A DNA stretch of 44,845 nucleotides. Origin: Candidatus Gastranaerophilales bacterium (GTDB lineage: Bacteria; Cyanobacteriota; Vampirovibrionia; Gastranaerophilales; Gastranaerophilaceae). Position numbers and translations under genes: made by a program. The notes under the pieces were generated by a model, which did no database searches, was not told the DNA's origin, and worked only from the letters and a program-made list of their open reading frames with translations. The stretch covers positions 1 through 44,845 of the forward strand of contig CALVAS010000007.1 of assembly GCA_944325585.1 (NCBI GenBank), written 5' to 3'. Position 1 is the first letter of the stretch. Every line of letters begins with the position of its first letter. Of this stretch, positions 16,099 to 24,612 are shown piece after piece.

Positions 16099-18206
16099 TA
16101 CTGAAGATTATTAATCCTGTCTTCCACAACTTTTACCATACCGGAGTCTTTATTGTATTTCAGGAAAAGCCGGTAATTTTTAACGGCTTCATCCTTGTTA
16201 TCTTCCCCTTCAAATGCAATCGCAAGCGCGTAGTATGCATATGCGTATTCCGCGTTCAGTGAAATAACTTTGTTGAAACATTCTTTGCTTTTATCAATGT
16301 TGTTTTCATTTGCATAAACCAATCCGAGATTGAACCAGCCGTCAGTGTAATCAGGATTTACAAAAATGGCTTTTTTATAAAAATCAAGCGCTTTGTTGTT
16401 GTCATCCTGCATTTTGTAAATATTTCCGATTTTCAGCAGAGTCACTTCATCATTCGGATTGATTTTTAATGCGGATTTGTAATTCTTTAAGGCTGCATCA
16501 AATTCATCTTTTTTGTAATTTTCATCGCCCTGCAAAATTAAATCCTTATTCTTGTCAATATTTGAAACGTTAACAACATTTTCGTTTTCTTCATTTTCCA
16601 CACTTATCGGCGGAAGTTTTCCGTCTTCTGCGGGAGTAGGATTAACTGGAGTTGTCACGGGATTCGTTTCTGCTCCTGCTGCCGGTTCAGTTTTGTTTGT
16701 ATCTGCGGATTTTGCCGCCGCTGCCGCAGCACTTGTTTCCGCAATAAATTCCGCATATTCATTGCTGTATAAAATTTTGTCAGGCGCCATTGAAATTGCT
16801 CTTTCATAAAATTCCGCAGCCTGATCGTTTACTCCGTTTGCGCGGTAAGCCTTAGCAAGTCCGTAATATGCAAAACTGTCTTTTGCACCTCTTGAAACAG
16901 CCTGTTCAAATTCTTCCTGAGCTTTGGTGTAATTTTTTGCATTCAAATCAATTTCACCCTGCGCAATCAATGCATCCGTTAAATTGCCGTCAACAACAGG
17001 GTTGGCTTTTTCTGCAAGAATTGTTTTGTATAAATCAATAGCATCTTCATATCTGTTAAGTGCATGCAGTGCAATTGCTTTATTGACTTTTGTATCATAA
17101 TCTTCAGGTTTTGCCTGTAAAACTTCGTCGTAATATTTAAGAGCTGTCTGGTAATCTTTTTTCATATGATAACAGCTTGCAAGTTCTTTTTTCAGATTTA
17201 CATCGTCGCCTTCAAGCGCAATTGCCTTTTCGTAATTTGCGATTGTGTTGTCATAATCGTTCATGCGTTTGTAAACAAGTCCGAGATTTTTGTACGCGCG
17301 GACATCCTTCGGATAATTTGATACATACATTTTGTATTGCGCGATTGCTTCGCCGTTTTTGCCCATGTCCGCAAGAAGGTTTGCATAATCAAAACGAACC
17401 GAATGTAAATTTGGGGCTTGCTTAAATACAATCTGGTATTGCTGTAATGCAAGATCATTTTTTTCAAGTTCCTGATATGAAAGCGCAAGGCTGATGTGAG
17501 AACTTAAACTGTCAGGATCTTTTTCAACCGCTTTTTCCAAAAATTCAGCGGCTTTTGTGTAATCTTTCGTCTGAAAAAGTGCAAGTCCGTAGTTTGCATA
17601 ATCCTTAAATTTTACGGCATCAGTTTCATACAATTTGGCGTATTGTTCAACGGCTTTTGCAGGATTTTTTGAAGCCAGATATGCATTTGCAAGACTTTCT
17701 CTTGCTTCTTTGTGATTTGAATAGGTCTCAAGAAATTTTGTATAATTTTCAATTGCTGCACTGTAATCGTTCATTTGATATTGAACGTTTGCAATGTTTA
17801 AATAATTATATTTATATTGCGGAAAAATTTTGAGCGCCTGATTGTAAGCCTCAAGTGCCTGAATGTATTTTGCTTGAGTTTCGTAGATATTGCCGATGCT
17901 GATATAGACAAAGGCATCATCAGGACGAACTTTCACAACGGTATTGTAAGCCTCAATGGCTTTTTCATATTGATTAGTATCAGAATAAAGCCCTGCAAGT
18001 TTTGTGTATAAAAGTGCATCTTCGCCTGCAATTTTAATAGCCTCTAAAACTTTTGCAATCGCTTCATCATAATTATGCTGATATTCAAGAGTGCAAGCCT
18101 GTTGGTACAGAGCATTTGCCTCTGCCGGCATATAAGCCTCAGCTTGAATATTTGATGTTAATGCAAGTGATAAAATCGCCGAAATGATTAATAACTGCTT
18201 TTTAAT
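16098..18206 (-). CDS. Secreted or periplasmic tetratricopeptide-repeat protein with ATT start
   Basis: The protein is built almost entirely of 34-residue TPR units (pattern AxxxYxxxLxxxPxx). There is a long array over roughly the first 450 residues, then a low-complexity linker rich in Ala, Thr and Pro, then about four more repeats. The first ATG (18131) gives 677 residues starting inside the fold. Upstream the frame stays open and encodes a good Sec signal, KKQLLIISAILSLALTSNIQA. It has no ATG, GTG or TTG; the only start that fits is ATT at 18204-18206, seven bases after AGGAG (18214-18218). With it the protein is 702 residues. It is coupled to a lipoprotein gene, suggesting an envelope scaffold, but no partner is known. 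Confidence 0.8.
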   Translation of the reverse strand: MKKQLLIISAILSLALTSNIQAEAYMPAEANALYQQACTLEYQHNYDEAIAKVLEAIKIAGEDALLYTKLAGLYSDTNQYEKAIEAYNTVVKVRPDDAFVYISIGNIYETQAKYIQALEAYNQALKIFPQYKYNYLNIANVQYQMNDYSAAIENYTKFLETYSNHKEARESLANAYLASKNPAKAVEQYAKLYETDAVKFKDYANYGLALFQTKDYTKAAEFLEKAVEKDPDSLSSHISLALSYQELEKNDLALQQYQIVFKQAPNLHSVRFDYANLLADMGKNGEAIAQYKMYVSNYPKDVRAYKNLGLVYKRMNDYDNTIANYEKAIALEGDDVNLKKELASCYHMKKDYQTALKYYDEVLQAKPEDYDTKVNKAIALHALNRYEDAIDLYKTILAEKANPVVDGNLTDALIAQGEIDLNAKNYTKAQEEFEQAVSRGAKDSFAYYGLAKAYRANGVNDQAAEFYERAISMAPDKILYSNEYAEFIAETSAAAAAAKSADTNKTEPAAGAETNPVTTPVNPTPAEDGKLPPISVENEENENVVNVSNIDKNKDLILQGDENYKKDEFDAALKNYKSALKINPNDEVTLLKIGNIYKMQDDNNKALDFYKKAIFVNPDYTDGWFNLGLVYANENNIDKSKECFNKVISLNAEYAYAYYALAIAFEGEDNKDEAVKNYRLFLKYNKDSGMVKVVEDRINNLQ

Positions 18207-18317
18207 TGTCCTGCTCCTAATTTTAATAACCTAAAACCTATATCCGCAAATTTTTTAAGGGCGGGATTATTATTGTGTGAATTCTGCAAAATTCACAACA
18301 GTATTTTAGCATAAAAA

Positions 18318-19238
18318 TTAAACTTGTGCAAAGCTGTTTGAGTAAATTTTTCTGTTCAAAAGAACTTCAAGAGTTTTAATAATTTTAATCTGTTCAATAT
18401 CATTTTTGTCGTAATTTAAGTCTTCAATTTCGCTGAAATTTTCAAACATTTTGGAAATTTCAAGATACAATTTGTCGGTGTTATTTTGCGGACTTTCGAA
18501 CTCAATCATTTTAAAAATTCTGTAAAGTTCATCATCTTTTGCATCCATAATAACGGCATCCAATCCTGCGCTATAGCAGAGTGTCCCGTAGACGCGGTTG
18601 AGAAGCGGGCGGAGTTGTCCGGGGGTTCCGTTTGAGATGTTGGACAGACCTACAATTGTTTTGACCGGCGGATCAAAACTTTCTTTAATCATTTTTAATG
18701 CATTTAAACTTTCAACTGCCTGAGATTGGTCGGCGCAAACCGGAAGAACAAGCGGGTCAAAATACATATTTTCTGATGAAATTCCTTTTTCAATACATTT
18801 TTCGTAAATTTGGAAAGCAATTTCCAAACGTCCGTCTGCGGTTTTGGGGATTCCCGTTTCTTTGGACATTGTAAGCAGAACAAGATTACAATTTTTTTCA
18901 AGTGCAAGGTCTGTCATTAAATTCAGTTTTTGCAAATCATAAGATACGCTGTTCAGAAAAACACAACTTTTATTCTCAATAAATGAAAACGCATTTTTCA
19001 TTTCGTCAAAATTCGTTGTATCAAGTGAAATTTTCAGCGCGGAATTTTTTTCAACAAGCGGACAAAGCCATGAAAAAATTCCGTTTAATTCTCCTTTTGC
19101 GGGGCCGACATTCAGGTCCGCAAAATCCATATTTTGTTCTTGTTGAAGAATATTTTTTATAAATTTTTCATCACGCGCAATCAATGCGTTCTGTACTGAT
19201 TTTGAAATTATGTGAATGTTTTCGCCGATAAAAATCAT
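18318..19238 (-). CDS. AcsE-like methyltetrahydrofolate:corrinoid methyltransferase
   Basis: This 306-residue TIM-barrel protein belongs to the pterin-binding family. It resembles the methyl-THF:corrinoid/iron-sulfur protein methyltransferase (AcsE/MeTr) of the Wood-Ljungdahl pathway. Seen are ADLNVGP (40-46), LDTTN (72-76, Asp73), FLNS (94-97), YFDPLVLP (159-166, Asp161) and VGLSNIS (196-202, Asn200). These correspond to pterin and active-site residues of MeTr. Its end (VLLNRKIYSNSF) is also MeTr-like. No corrinoid protein (AcsCD), CO dehydrogenase or methionine synthase lies nearby. The real methyl acceptor is therefore unknown. It could serve methionine synthesis or another corrinoid protein. 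A TAAAAT box six bases before ATG suggests a leaderless mRNA. Confidence 0.8.
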   Translation of the reverse strand: MIFIGENIHIISKSVQNALIARDEKFIKNILQQEQNMDFADLNVGPAKGELNGIFSWLCPLVEKNSALKISLDTTNFDEMKNAFSFIENKSCVFLNSVSYDLQKLNLMTDLALEKNCNLVLLTMSKETGIPKTADGRLEIAFQIYEKCIEKGISSENMYFDPLVLPVCADQSQAVESLNALKMIKESFDPPVKTIVGLSNISNGTPGQLRPLLNRVYGTLCYSAGLDAVIMDAKDDELYRIFKMIEFESPQNNTDKLYLEISKMFENFSEIEDLNYDKNDIEQIKIIKTLEVLLNRKIYSNSFAQV

Positions 19239-19244
19239 GCTCTG

Positions 19245-19250
19245 ATTTTA
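19245..19250 (-). promoter_or_regulatory. -10 box of the AcsE-like gene, placed for a leaderless mRNA
   Basis: TAAAAT preceded by an extended TGC lies six bases before the ATG at 19238 on the minus strand. There is no Shine-Dalgarno between them. Confidence 0.45.
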
Positions 19251-19385
19251 GCATGAAAAAATTCGGAAAATATTCATCGGTTTAACAAAACATTACATTT
19301 AAAAATTTATGAATATGATTAGATTTTAGAGGCGGATTCCAGAGAAGTAATTCTTAAGAGTGTAGTAAAAGTTATTTATATACGT

Positions 19386-19391
19386 TATAAT
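19386..19391 (+). promoter_or_regulatory. -10 box for the 53-residue protein gene
   Basis: A perfect TATAAT lies about 54 bases before the likely ATG at 19445. The -35 region is weak. Confidence 0.4.
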
Positions 19392-19444
19392 ATTACAATA
19401 AATTCAGGGGTATCGTAATGGTATTAGAAAAGGAGACGGATTAT

Positions 19445-19606
19445 ATGAAAACTGCGGAAAAACTAATGGAGGAAACTAAAAAAGTAAGATCAACTTTTAA
19501 CGATGAATTTGAAGCGTATTTGAAAAATCAGTGCTTGAAAACAACATTTAACGGTCTGGAGTTGGAAACATTTTCCTGGTATAAAAAAGTTTTAGGTCTT
19601 GTTTAG
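19445..19606 (+). CDS. Small charged protein of unknown function
   Basis: This gene encodes 53 residues starting MKTAEKLMEETKKVR and ending in an aromatic stretch, ETFSWYKKVLGLV. ATG 19445 is chosen because AAAAGGAG lies nine bases upstream. The in-frame ATG at 19418 has only a weak site and would contain this ribosome site within its coding sequence. The gene has its own -10 box and a perfect hairpin just behind it, so it looks like a real single-gene unit. It is predicted to be mostly helical with no signal peptide. I do not recognise a family. Confidence 0.55.
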   Translation: MKTAEKLMEETKKVRSTFNDEFEAYLKNQCLKTTFNGLELETFSWYKKVLGLV

Positions 19607-19620
19607 TGTTTATCTGATAA

Positions 19621-19661
19621 TAACGAAAATTCCGGTAAACATTTTACCGGAATTTTCGTTA
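19621..19661. terminator. Bidirectional hairpin between the 53-residue gene and the aminopeptidase gene
   Basis: A perfect 19-bp inverted repeat (19621-19639 and 19643-19661) has a three-base CAT loop. It lies between two convergent stops. The T-rich stretch is inside the arm rather than after it. Confidence 0.75.
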
Positions 19662-19664
19662 TGC

Positions 19665-20771
19665 TTAAATTAAAAATTTCCCGTTCTCATAAATCAATTT
19701 GTCATCGGCATATATTTTGCCGCCGTTTTTCATGCCCTTAATCATGTCCCAGTGTAGTCCGGAAACATTTTTCCCGCCTGTTTCAGGGTATGAAGCACCC
19801 GCCGCCATATGAATTGAACCGCCGATTTTTTCGTCAAACAGAATATTTCCGGTGACGTCCTGAATACAATCGTTTGTTCCTATTGCAATTTCTCCGATTC
19901 CGCGTGAGCCTTCGTCCATGTCAAGCATTGCATTAAGAAAGTCTTCGCCTTTATCGGCCGCTGCTTTTACAATTTTGCCGTTCTCAATCCACAGATGCAC
20001 TCCGTGTGCTTCGTTGCCTCTATATAATTGCGGAAAATCAAAGTAAATTTCGCCGTTAATGTCGTCTTCAACCGGTGAGGTGAAAACTTCGCCGTCAGGA
20101 TAATTATTTAACCCTGAACAACTTATCCATTTTCTGCCTTCGACTCCGAATGTTATATCGGTTCTGTCGCCGACAATTCTGACTTTTTTCACATTGTTCA
20201 GATAATTTGCCCATTTTGTTTGTTTTTCGTCCATTTCTTTCAACTTCGCAACAGGATCTTCTTCATCCAGATAGCAGGCTTTGAAAAGAAAGTCGGAATA
20301 TTCATCAAAGGACATCTTTGCTTCCTGTGCTAGCGCATGGGTCGGAACATCAGCGATAACCCAGCTCGCTTCTCCCTGTGCCGAACGTGTCAAAAGTTTT
20401 TCTGATAAAGGTTTGGTTGCGGCAGAGCGGCGCGCAAGTTTTTTCATATCAGCGCGCGCCATGTTTTTTGTGTTCATCGGCCCGCCGATTGAAATGAATT
20501 TGTCCACTGTTTCGTATTCAAGTTTTGTAACAGGATCAATATAATCCAACTGCTCATCAGAGGCGTATTTAATAAAAGTATCCGACAAGTCTTCAATTGA
20601 CGTTCTCACAATCGGATGCCCGCCGCGTTCCAGAACCCTTTTGTAAACAGCTTTTACAAGTTCTTTTGTGTAAACGCTCGTGCCTCTTATTTGTACAAGG
20701 TCGCCTTTTTGTACGTTTGTTGAGTAGTCTACAAGAACTTTTGCATATTTTTCCCAGATTGGATTTTCCAT
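19665..20771 (-). CDS. M29 family metallo-aminopeptidase (AmpS/PepS type)
   Basis: This cytoplasmic two-metal exopeptidase removes N-terminal residues from peptides. The 368 residues match the thermophilic aminopeptidase T/AmpS family. The C-terminal catalytic part carries the expected ligands: Glu in GEVFTSP, Glu in IGEIAIGTN, His and Tyr in GSIHMAAGASYPETGG, and the His-x-Asp of SGLHWDMI. The N-terminal half is the family's alpha/beta domain. ATG 20771 has AAGGA upstream. It follows lpxA by about 45 bases on the same strand and may be transcribed with it, though a link to lipid A is not expected. Confidence 0.92.
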   Translation of the reverse strand: MENPIWEKYAKVLVDYSTNVQKGDLVQIRGTSVYTKELVKAVYKRVLERGGHPIVRTSIEDLSDTFIKYASDEQLDYIDPVTKLEYETVDKFISIGGPMNTKNMARADMKKLARRSAATKPLSEKLLTRSAQGEASWVIADVPTHALAQEAKMSFDEYSDFLFKACYLDEEDPVAKLKEMDEKQTKWANYLNNVKKVRIVGDRTDITFGVEGRKWISCSGLNNYPDGEVFTSPVEDDINGEIYFDFPQLYRGNEAHGVHLWIENGKIVKAAADKGEDFLNAMLDMDEGSRGIGEIAIGTNDCIQDVTGNILFDEKIGGSIHMAAGASYPETGGKNVSGLHWDMIKGMKNGGKIYADDKLIYENGKFLI

Positions 20772-20815
20772 AGTTTTTCCTTCGTGTTTTGTCGTATTAA
20801 TTTAAAATTAAAATT

Positions 20816-21625
20816 TTATTCCTCGCTTTCGAGGGATTCATGACCCGATTTGTGTGATTTCAACAGAACTCCGCGTTTTGAAGTTTTGATAAACTCAATC
20901 ATTTTTTCAATATAAGGATTCATCGGGATTTCTGCCTTAATTTTTTCGATTGCCTGTGTTGTGTTGTATTCATCTGAAATCAGAAGTTTAAAGGCTTCAT
21001 TTGTATGAGTTCTTACATCAAGCGGAACTCCTCTTCTTTTCATTGCGACAATATTAAGTCCGCGCGGAACCGGCGGTCTGCCTTCACCTTTTGAATACGG
21101 TAAAATGTCCTGACGCGATGCTGAAAATCCGCTGATTATTGCCATATCTCCGATTCGGATATTCTGGTGGAAAACACTCATTCCGCCGACAAATGCTCCG
21201 AATCCGACATGAACATGTCCGCCGAGAGTAACAAGGTTTGCTAAAATTACTTCATCTGCCAAAACGCAATTGTGTGCAACGTGTGAGCCAACCATCAATA
21301 AACATTTGTTTCCGATTCTTGTGGTAAAATCGCCGCATGCTGCTCCTCTGTGAACCGTTACGTTTTCTTTTATTATTGTTCCGTCGCCGATTACAACTTT
21401 TGTCGGCTCACCTTTGTAACCCAGATCCTGAGGCTCTGAACCGATTGTCGCAAACGGTGATATCGTACAGTTTTTGCCGATTTCCGCAAACTCAATGTGT
21501 GCGTTTGAAATTACACGTGTGCCGCTTCCGATTTTTACATTTTCACCGATTACAACGTAAGGTCCGATAATCGCATCTTCTGCAATAACCGCAGACGGAT
21601 GGATAATTGCTGTTTTGTCAATCAT
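20816..21625 (-). CDS. lpxA: UDP-N-acetylglucosamine O-acyltransferase
   Basis: LpxA moves a hydroxyacyl chain from acyl carrier protein to the 3-OH of UDP-GlcNAc, the first reaction of lipid A. The 269 residues form a left-handed beta-helix of hexapeptide repeats (IIGPYV, VKIGSG and similar) followed by a helical C-terminus. The catalytic His is His118 in SHVAHNC, corresponding to E. coli His125. The family tail MKRRGVP is present. The start has AGAGAGGT upstream and a TATAAT further back, so it probably has its own promoter. Unlike the common lpxD-fabZ-lpxA order, it is separated from fabZ by two non-lipid-A genes. lpxB is not in the window. Confidence 0.95.
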   Translation of the reverse strand: MIDKTAIIHPSAVIAEDAIIGPYVVIGENVKIGSGTRVISNAHIEFAEIGKNCTISPFATIGSEPQDLGYKGEPTKVVIGDGTIIKENVTVHRGAACGDFTTRIGNKCLLMVGSHVAHNCVLADEVILANLVTLGGHVHVGFGAFVGGMSVFHQNIRIGDMAIISGFSASRQDILPYSKGEGRPPVPRGLNIVAMKRRGVPLDVRTHTNEAFKLLISDEYNTTQAIEKIKAEIPMNPYIEKMIEFIKTSKRGVLLKSHKSGHESLESEE

Positions 21626-21698
21626 AAATAATTACCTCTCTTTTACCATATATGTGTCAATTATAGTACAAATTGAGGCTTTCAACAATATTTTTATA

Positions 21699-23297
21699 TT
21701 ATTTTAATATAAAATCTTTGTGAAACTCCAGAGCCATATCAAAGCCGTCATCAAGTGCTTGATTGACAATATTGACAAGCTCAGGATTTTTAGATTCTGC
21801 TGCAATCATCGAAAGTTTCATAAAGTCATTCTGAGCCTCCGCTGTTGTTTGAATTTTGTAGGCTTTACCGTTTTTCTCAAGGTTTTCTTTTGCAATAAAC
21901 ATTGCATAATCCTGCATTGTTCTAAAATCTTTAGGTTTTGATTTTAAATTTATATCTTTAAGTTTACCGAGAACATTCCATACAGAAATTTGATAAGTGT
22001 CTGCCATAACGTTACTGATTCCGTCAATGTTTGTATATTTGGTGAGAATATTCTGTGAAAATTCGTCAATACTGCTTGTGCCAAGATACGGATTGTAGGT
22101 TGTATCAAAATTCAAAGTTCCGGCAGGCAGACCGGCTTTTGCCTCAATAAATTCATGCAATTTGCTCGGAACTGTTTTTAAAAAGAAAAAGGCTTCGTTT
22201 TCTTCTTTAATTTTTTTCCATGCATACTGCATATTTTTGGAAAAAGATTTTTTTGCCCATTCATTTTCCCGCCAGAAGCGCGACATAAATTTTGACTGTT
22301 CGTTTGTTATATTTTCAGGAGTTTTTTCCAAATCGAAAGATTTTACGCCGTTGGATTTCAAAAATTTTGACAGTGCGCCTTTGATTCTGTCTGCGCCGAA
22401 GATATTCCAGGCCCGTTTTAAAACTCTGCTGAATTCTTCCGATTTTTCAGGATTCTGTCTGTAAAACTCTTTTTGTTTTGCGGACATTGCCCAGATTCGT
22501 TCGGGATTTTCCTGATAATATTTTTTTAGCCCTTCTGATATATGTTCTCTGTGTTCTTTTGACAGCGGGCCTCTTGGAATGTAGACGGGTTCCCCTTCAG
22601 CTTTTGCTTTTTTATCTAATGAGAGTCTGCGTTTGTAAGTCATTTCCGCCATTAAACGTTCATTGTATTCAGGATCGGAAATTTTTAAAATATGTCCGTA
22701 ATGACGGCTTTGAAGCGGGATATTTAGTTTTTTCATTGTGTAATAAATATCTTTACCGCCCGTATAATTTTTTAAATCATTAAGTGAAAAACCTTCGCCA
22801 TAGTAGAGTTTTAAAAGCTGCAGGGATAAATCTTCATCTTTGCTGAAATATTCAAGGCTTCCTTTTTTAACCTCGTCGCCGAAAGAGCCTTCAGTGAATT
22901 TGACCTGAGCGTCTGACAAAACTTCAGCAAATTCAGGAAACTTGTTTCGGGCGTCGTCAAGTGTTGTACAATTTTTCAATGTTTCATAATATTTTTTATG
23001 AATGCCGATTAAGGTTTGTTTTGCTTTGTTTCCGCTTTCCAGAATCATTCCTGCCCATTCGCGGATATTTTTAGGATAAATTGATGAATCTTTTTGTGCG
23101 AGTTTATCAAGATTTTTGATTGTTTCGGCAAGATTCAGACTGTAACCGCCCGTAAAACTCAAATATTGCCGTGTTGAGGGAAGCGTTCCGTATTGCTGCG
23201 GAATATTTTCTGTTGTTTTCGTGTGCGGGGTTGAATTTTGCTGCTGATAATTATAAAAGCAGCGTTTGCTAAGCGGGGTAATAGTATTAATTTGCAT
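21699..23297 (-). CDS. Putative DNA-binding protein with HTH and NUMOD3-like repeats
   Basis: I can name no full-length family for this 532-residue protein. Residues 158-200 look like a helix-turn-helix (LYYGEGFSLNDL...TMKKLNIPLQS), of the kind found beside HNH and homing-nuclease modules. Residues 243-266 (GPLSKEHREHISEGLKKYY) match a NUMOD3-type motif. Related units follow at about 272-297 (AKQKEFYRQNPEKSEEFSR) and 335-361 (SKFMSRFWRENEWAKKSF). No nuclease motif (HNH, GIY-YIG, LAGLIDADG) is visible. The N-terminus ends a disordered stretch with YLSFTGG (45-51), an F-T-G sequence that may be a lineage tag. The start has AAGGAG. It sits between lpxA and the alpha/alpha-toroid gene on the same strand. 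Function is unknown; DNA binding is inferred. Confidence 0.6.
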   Translation of the reverse strand: MQINTITPLSKRCFYNYQQQNSTPHTKTTENIPQQYGTLPSTRQYLSFTGGYSLNLAETIKNLDKLAQKDSSIYPKNIREWAGMILESGNKAKQTLIGIHKKYYETLKNCTTLDDARNKFPEFAEVLSDAQVKFTEGSFGDEVKKGSLEYFSKDEDLSLQLLKLYYGEGFSLNDLKNYTGGKDIYYTMKKLNIPLQSRHYGHILKISDPEYNERLMAEMTYKRRLSLDKKAKAEGEPVYIPRGPLSKEHREHISEGLKKYYQENPERIWAMSAKQKEFYRQNPEKSEEFSRVLKRAWNIFGADRIKGALSKFLKSNGVKSFDLEKTPENITNEQSKFMSRFWRENEWAKKSFSKNMQYAWKKIKEENEAFFFLKTVPSKLHEFIEAKAGLPAGTLNFDTTYNPYLGTSSIDEFSQNILTKYTNIDGISNVMADTYQISVWNVLGKLKDINLKSKPKDFRTMQDYAMFIAKENLEKNGKAYKIQTTAEAQNDFMKLSMIAAESKNPELVNIVNQALDDGFDMALEFHKDFILK

Positions 23298-23344
23298 TAT
23301 TTCTCCTTGCAGGAAGTATAAAAATCGTGAAAAAATTTTTTTGC

Positions 23345-24517
23345 TTAATTCTTTTCGGAATTTAACAATTTTTTATATGTAATCCAGGCTGAAATTGCGT
23401 GTTGGACATTATCAATTCGGACTTCGCGGTCTTTATCATCAGCAGCCGGAGTATTCCAGATATATGTTCCGGGGATTCCGCCTTCCATTTCGCCTGATTT
23501 AACCTGATATTTATAAAGGTGTTCAAGTCCTGCTTCGATTGCATATTTGATGCGTGTTTTCATAACTTTGGCGGGCACACAGTCGTATGCAGCGATAAGA
23601 CCTTCCATAAGAGTTGCAAGCCCGCAGAGGGTTCTTGTTCCACGGAATGAACCGTACTCGTCATCTTTAGGGTCTGTGTTTTGCAGTTCTAAAATTGATT
23701 TGACATTTTTTTCAACAAAGCCTGTTATTATAGCTTTTTGCGCATCTGTCAGTCCGTTGTTTTCTGTTTGGAACAGTTTTTGAGCCGCTAAAATTCCCCA
23801 GTGGTCAAATTTTATATCGTGTTCAGGCTTTTCATTTGCGGTTCTTGCAATATGCATTATGCCTTTTTGAACGCCTATAAGCCATCTTTCATCTTTATCG
23901 ACTTCATAAAGGTAAAGGAGCCCGAGACATGCTTCGCCGGGGTAATATCTTGCCGAATGCAGTATGGATTTCTCTTTTTTAACGAACTCATAGCTCGGCC
24001 AGAAATCTCCGTCATTTGATTGCATCCAGAGGAGAAAGTTGCCCATTTTTCTTAATGTGTGAACGCTGATTAATTTTTCCGGTAAAAGATTTGACAGCGC
24101 AATTAGTGCAAGTCCTGTTCCGCCTGATGTTGCCAAATATACCGGTGCTTCTTCATCAGGTTTTGAGACAAGTCCGTAGCGGTCTGCGTTAACGCGTTTG
24201 ATATAATTTTTTACCAGATAATTGGACGCCAGAACCCTTTTATTTTTGAGAGTGTCGTTGTTCAAATATCTTTCGCAAAGATACATTGAATACAATGTGC
24301 CTGCGTGTCTTAAAGAACTGTATTTTCTGTCGGAATATTTTTTAGCTGATGTTGCGCTGTTACGATAAACAAAACGTCCGTCAAGACGGGTGTTGCGTGA
24401 AATATATAACATTGAAAGCAGGATGGCATTATCAAGAGCATCCTGATTTATAAGACTGTTCTCTTGTTTATCTTTCTTCTTTAAAAAGTTAAAAAGTATG
24501 GGAATATTATTTCTCAT
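23345..24517 (-). CDS. Predicted (alpha/alpha)-toroid protein of unknown function
   Basis: The 390 residues show repeated helical hairpins with small-residue turns, the pattern of (alpha/alpha)6 barrels found in glycoside hydrolases, lyases and sugar epimerases. Recurring motifs are SLRHAGTLYSMYL (69-81), ATSGGTGLALIAL, MQSNDGDFWPSYEF, YYPGEACLGLLYLYE, FDHWGILAAQKLF and GTRTLCGLATLMEGLIAAYD. Conserved acidic and aromatic residues (DGDFW, PGEA, DHWG) could line a sugar-binding cavity. No signal peptide is visible. A TATAAT ends seven bases before the ATG, and there is no Shine-Dalgarno. It lies inside the lipid A region between fabZ and lpxA, so a role in surface sugar metabolism is possible but not shown. 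Confidence 0.6.
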   Translation of the reverse strand: MRNNIPILFNFLKKKDKQENSLINQDALDNAILLSMLYISRNTRLDGRFVYRNSATSAKKYSDRKYSSLRHAGTLYSMYLCERYLNNDTLKNKRVLASNYLVKNYIKRVNADRYGLVSKPDEEAPVYLATSGGTGLALIALSNLLPEKLISVHTLRKMGNFLLWMQSNDGDFWPSYEFVKKEKSILHSARYYPGEACLGLLYLYEVDKDERWLIGVQKGIMHIARTANEKPEHDIKFDHWGILAAQKLFQTENNGLTDAQKAIITGFVEKNVKSILELQNTDPKDDEYGSFRGTRTLCGLATLMEGLIAAYDCVPAKVMKTRIKYAIEAGLEHLYKYQVKSGEMEGGIPGTYIWNTPAADDKDREVRIDNVQHAISAWITYKKLLNSEKN

Positions 24518-24524
24518 ACTTTTT

Positions 24525-24530
24525 ATTATA
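24525..24530 (-). promoter_or_regulatory. -10 box of the alpha/alpha-toroid gene, placed for a leaderless mRNA
   Basis: A perfect TATAAT lies seven bases before the ATG at 24517 on the minus strand. The gap (AAAAAGT) has no ribosome site. Confidence 0.5.
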
Positions 24531-24612
24531 CATCAGATATTTTTAATTTATGATTTTTTCGGAAAAATTCATCCGTTTGGTTCAATTTGCATGAAATATA
24601 AACTCGGAATGA

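Noticed and set aside
19418-19444. Upstream ATG for the 53-residue protein
   Set aside because: Its own ribosome site is weak, and it would place a strong AAAAGGAG within the coding sequence. ATG 19445 fits that site.
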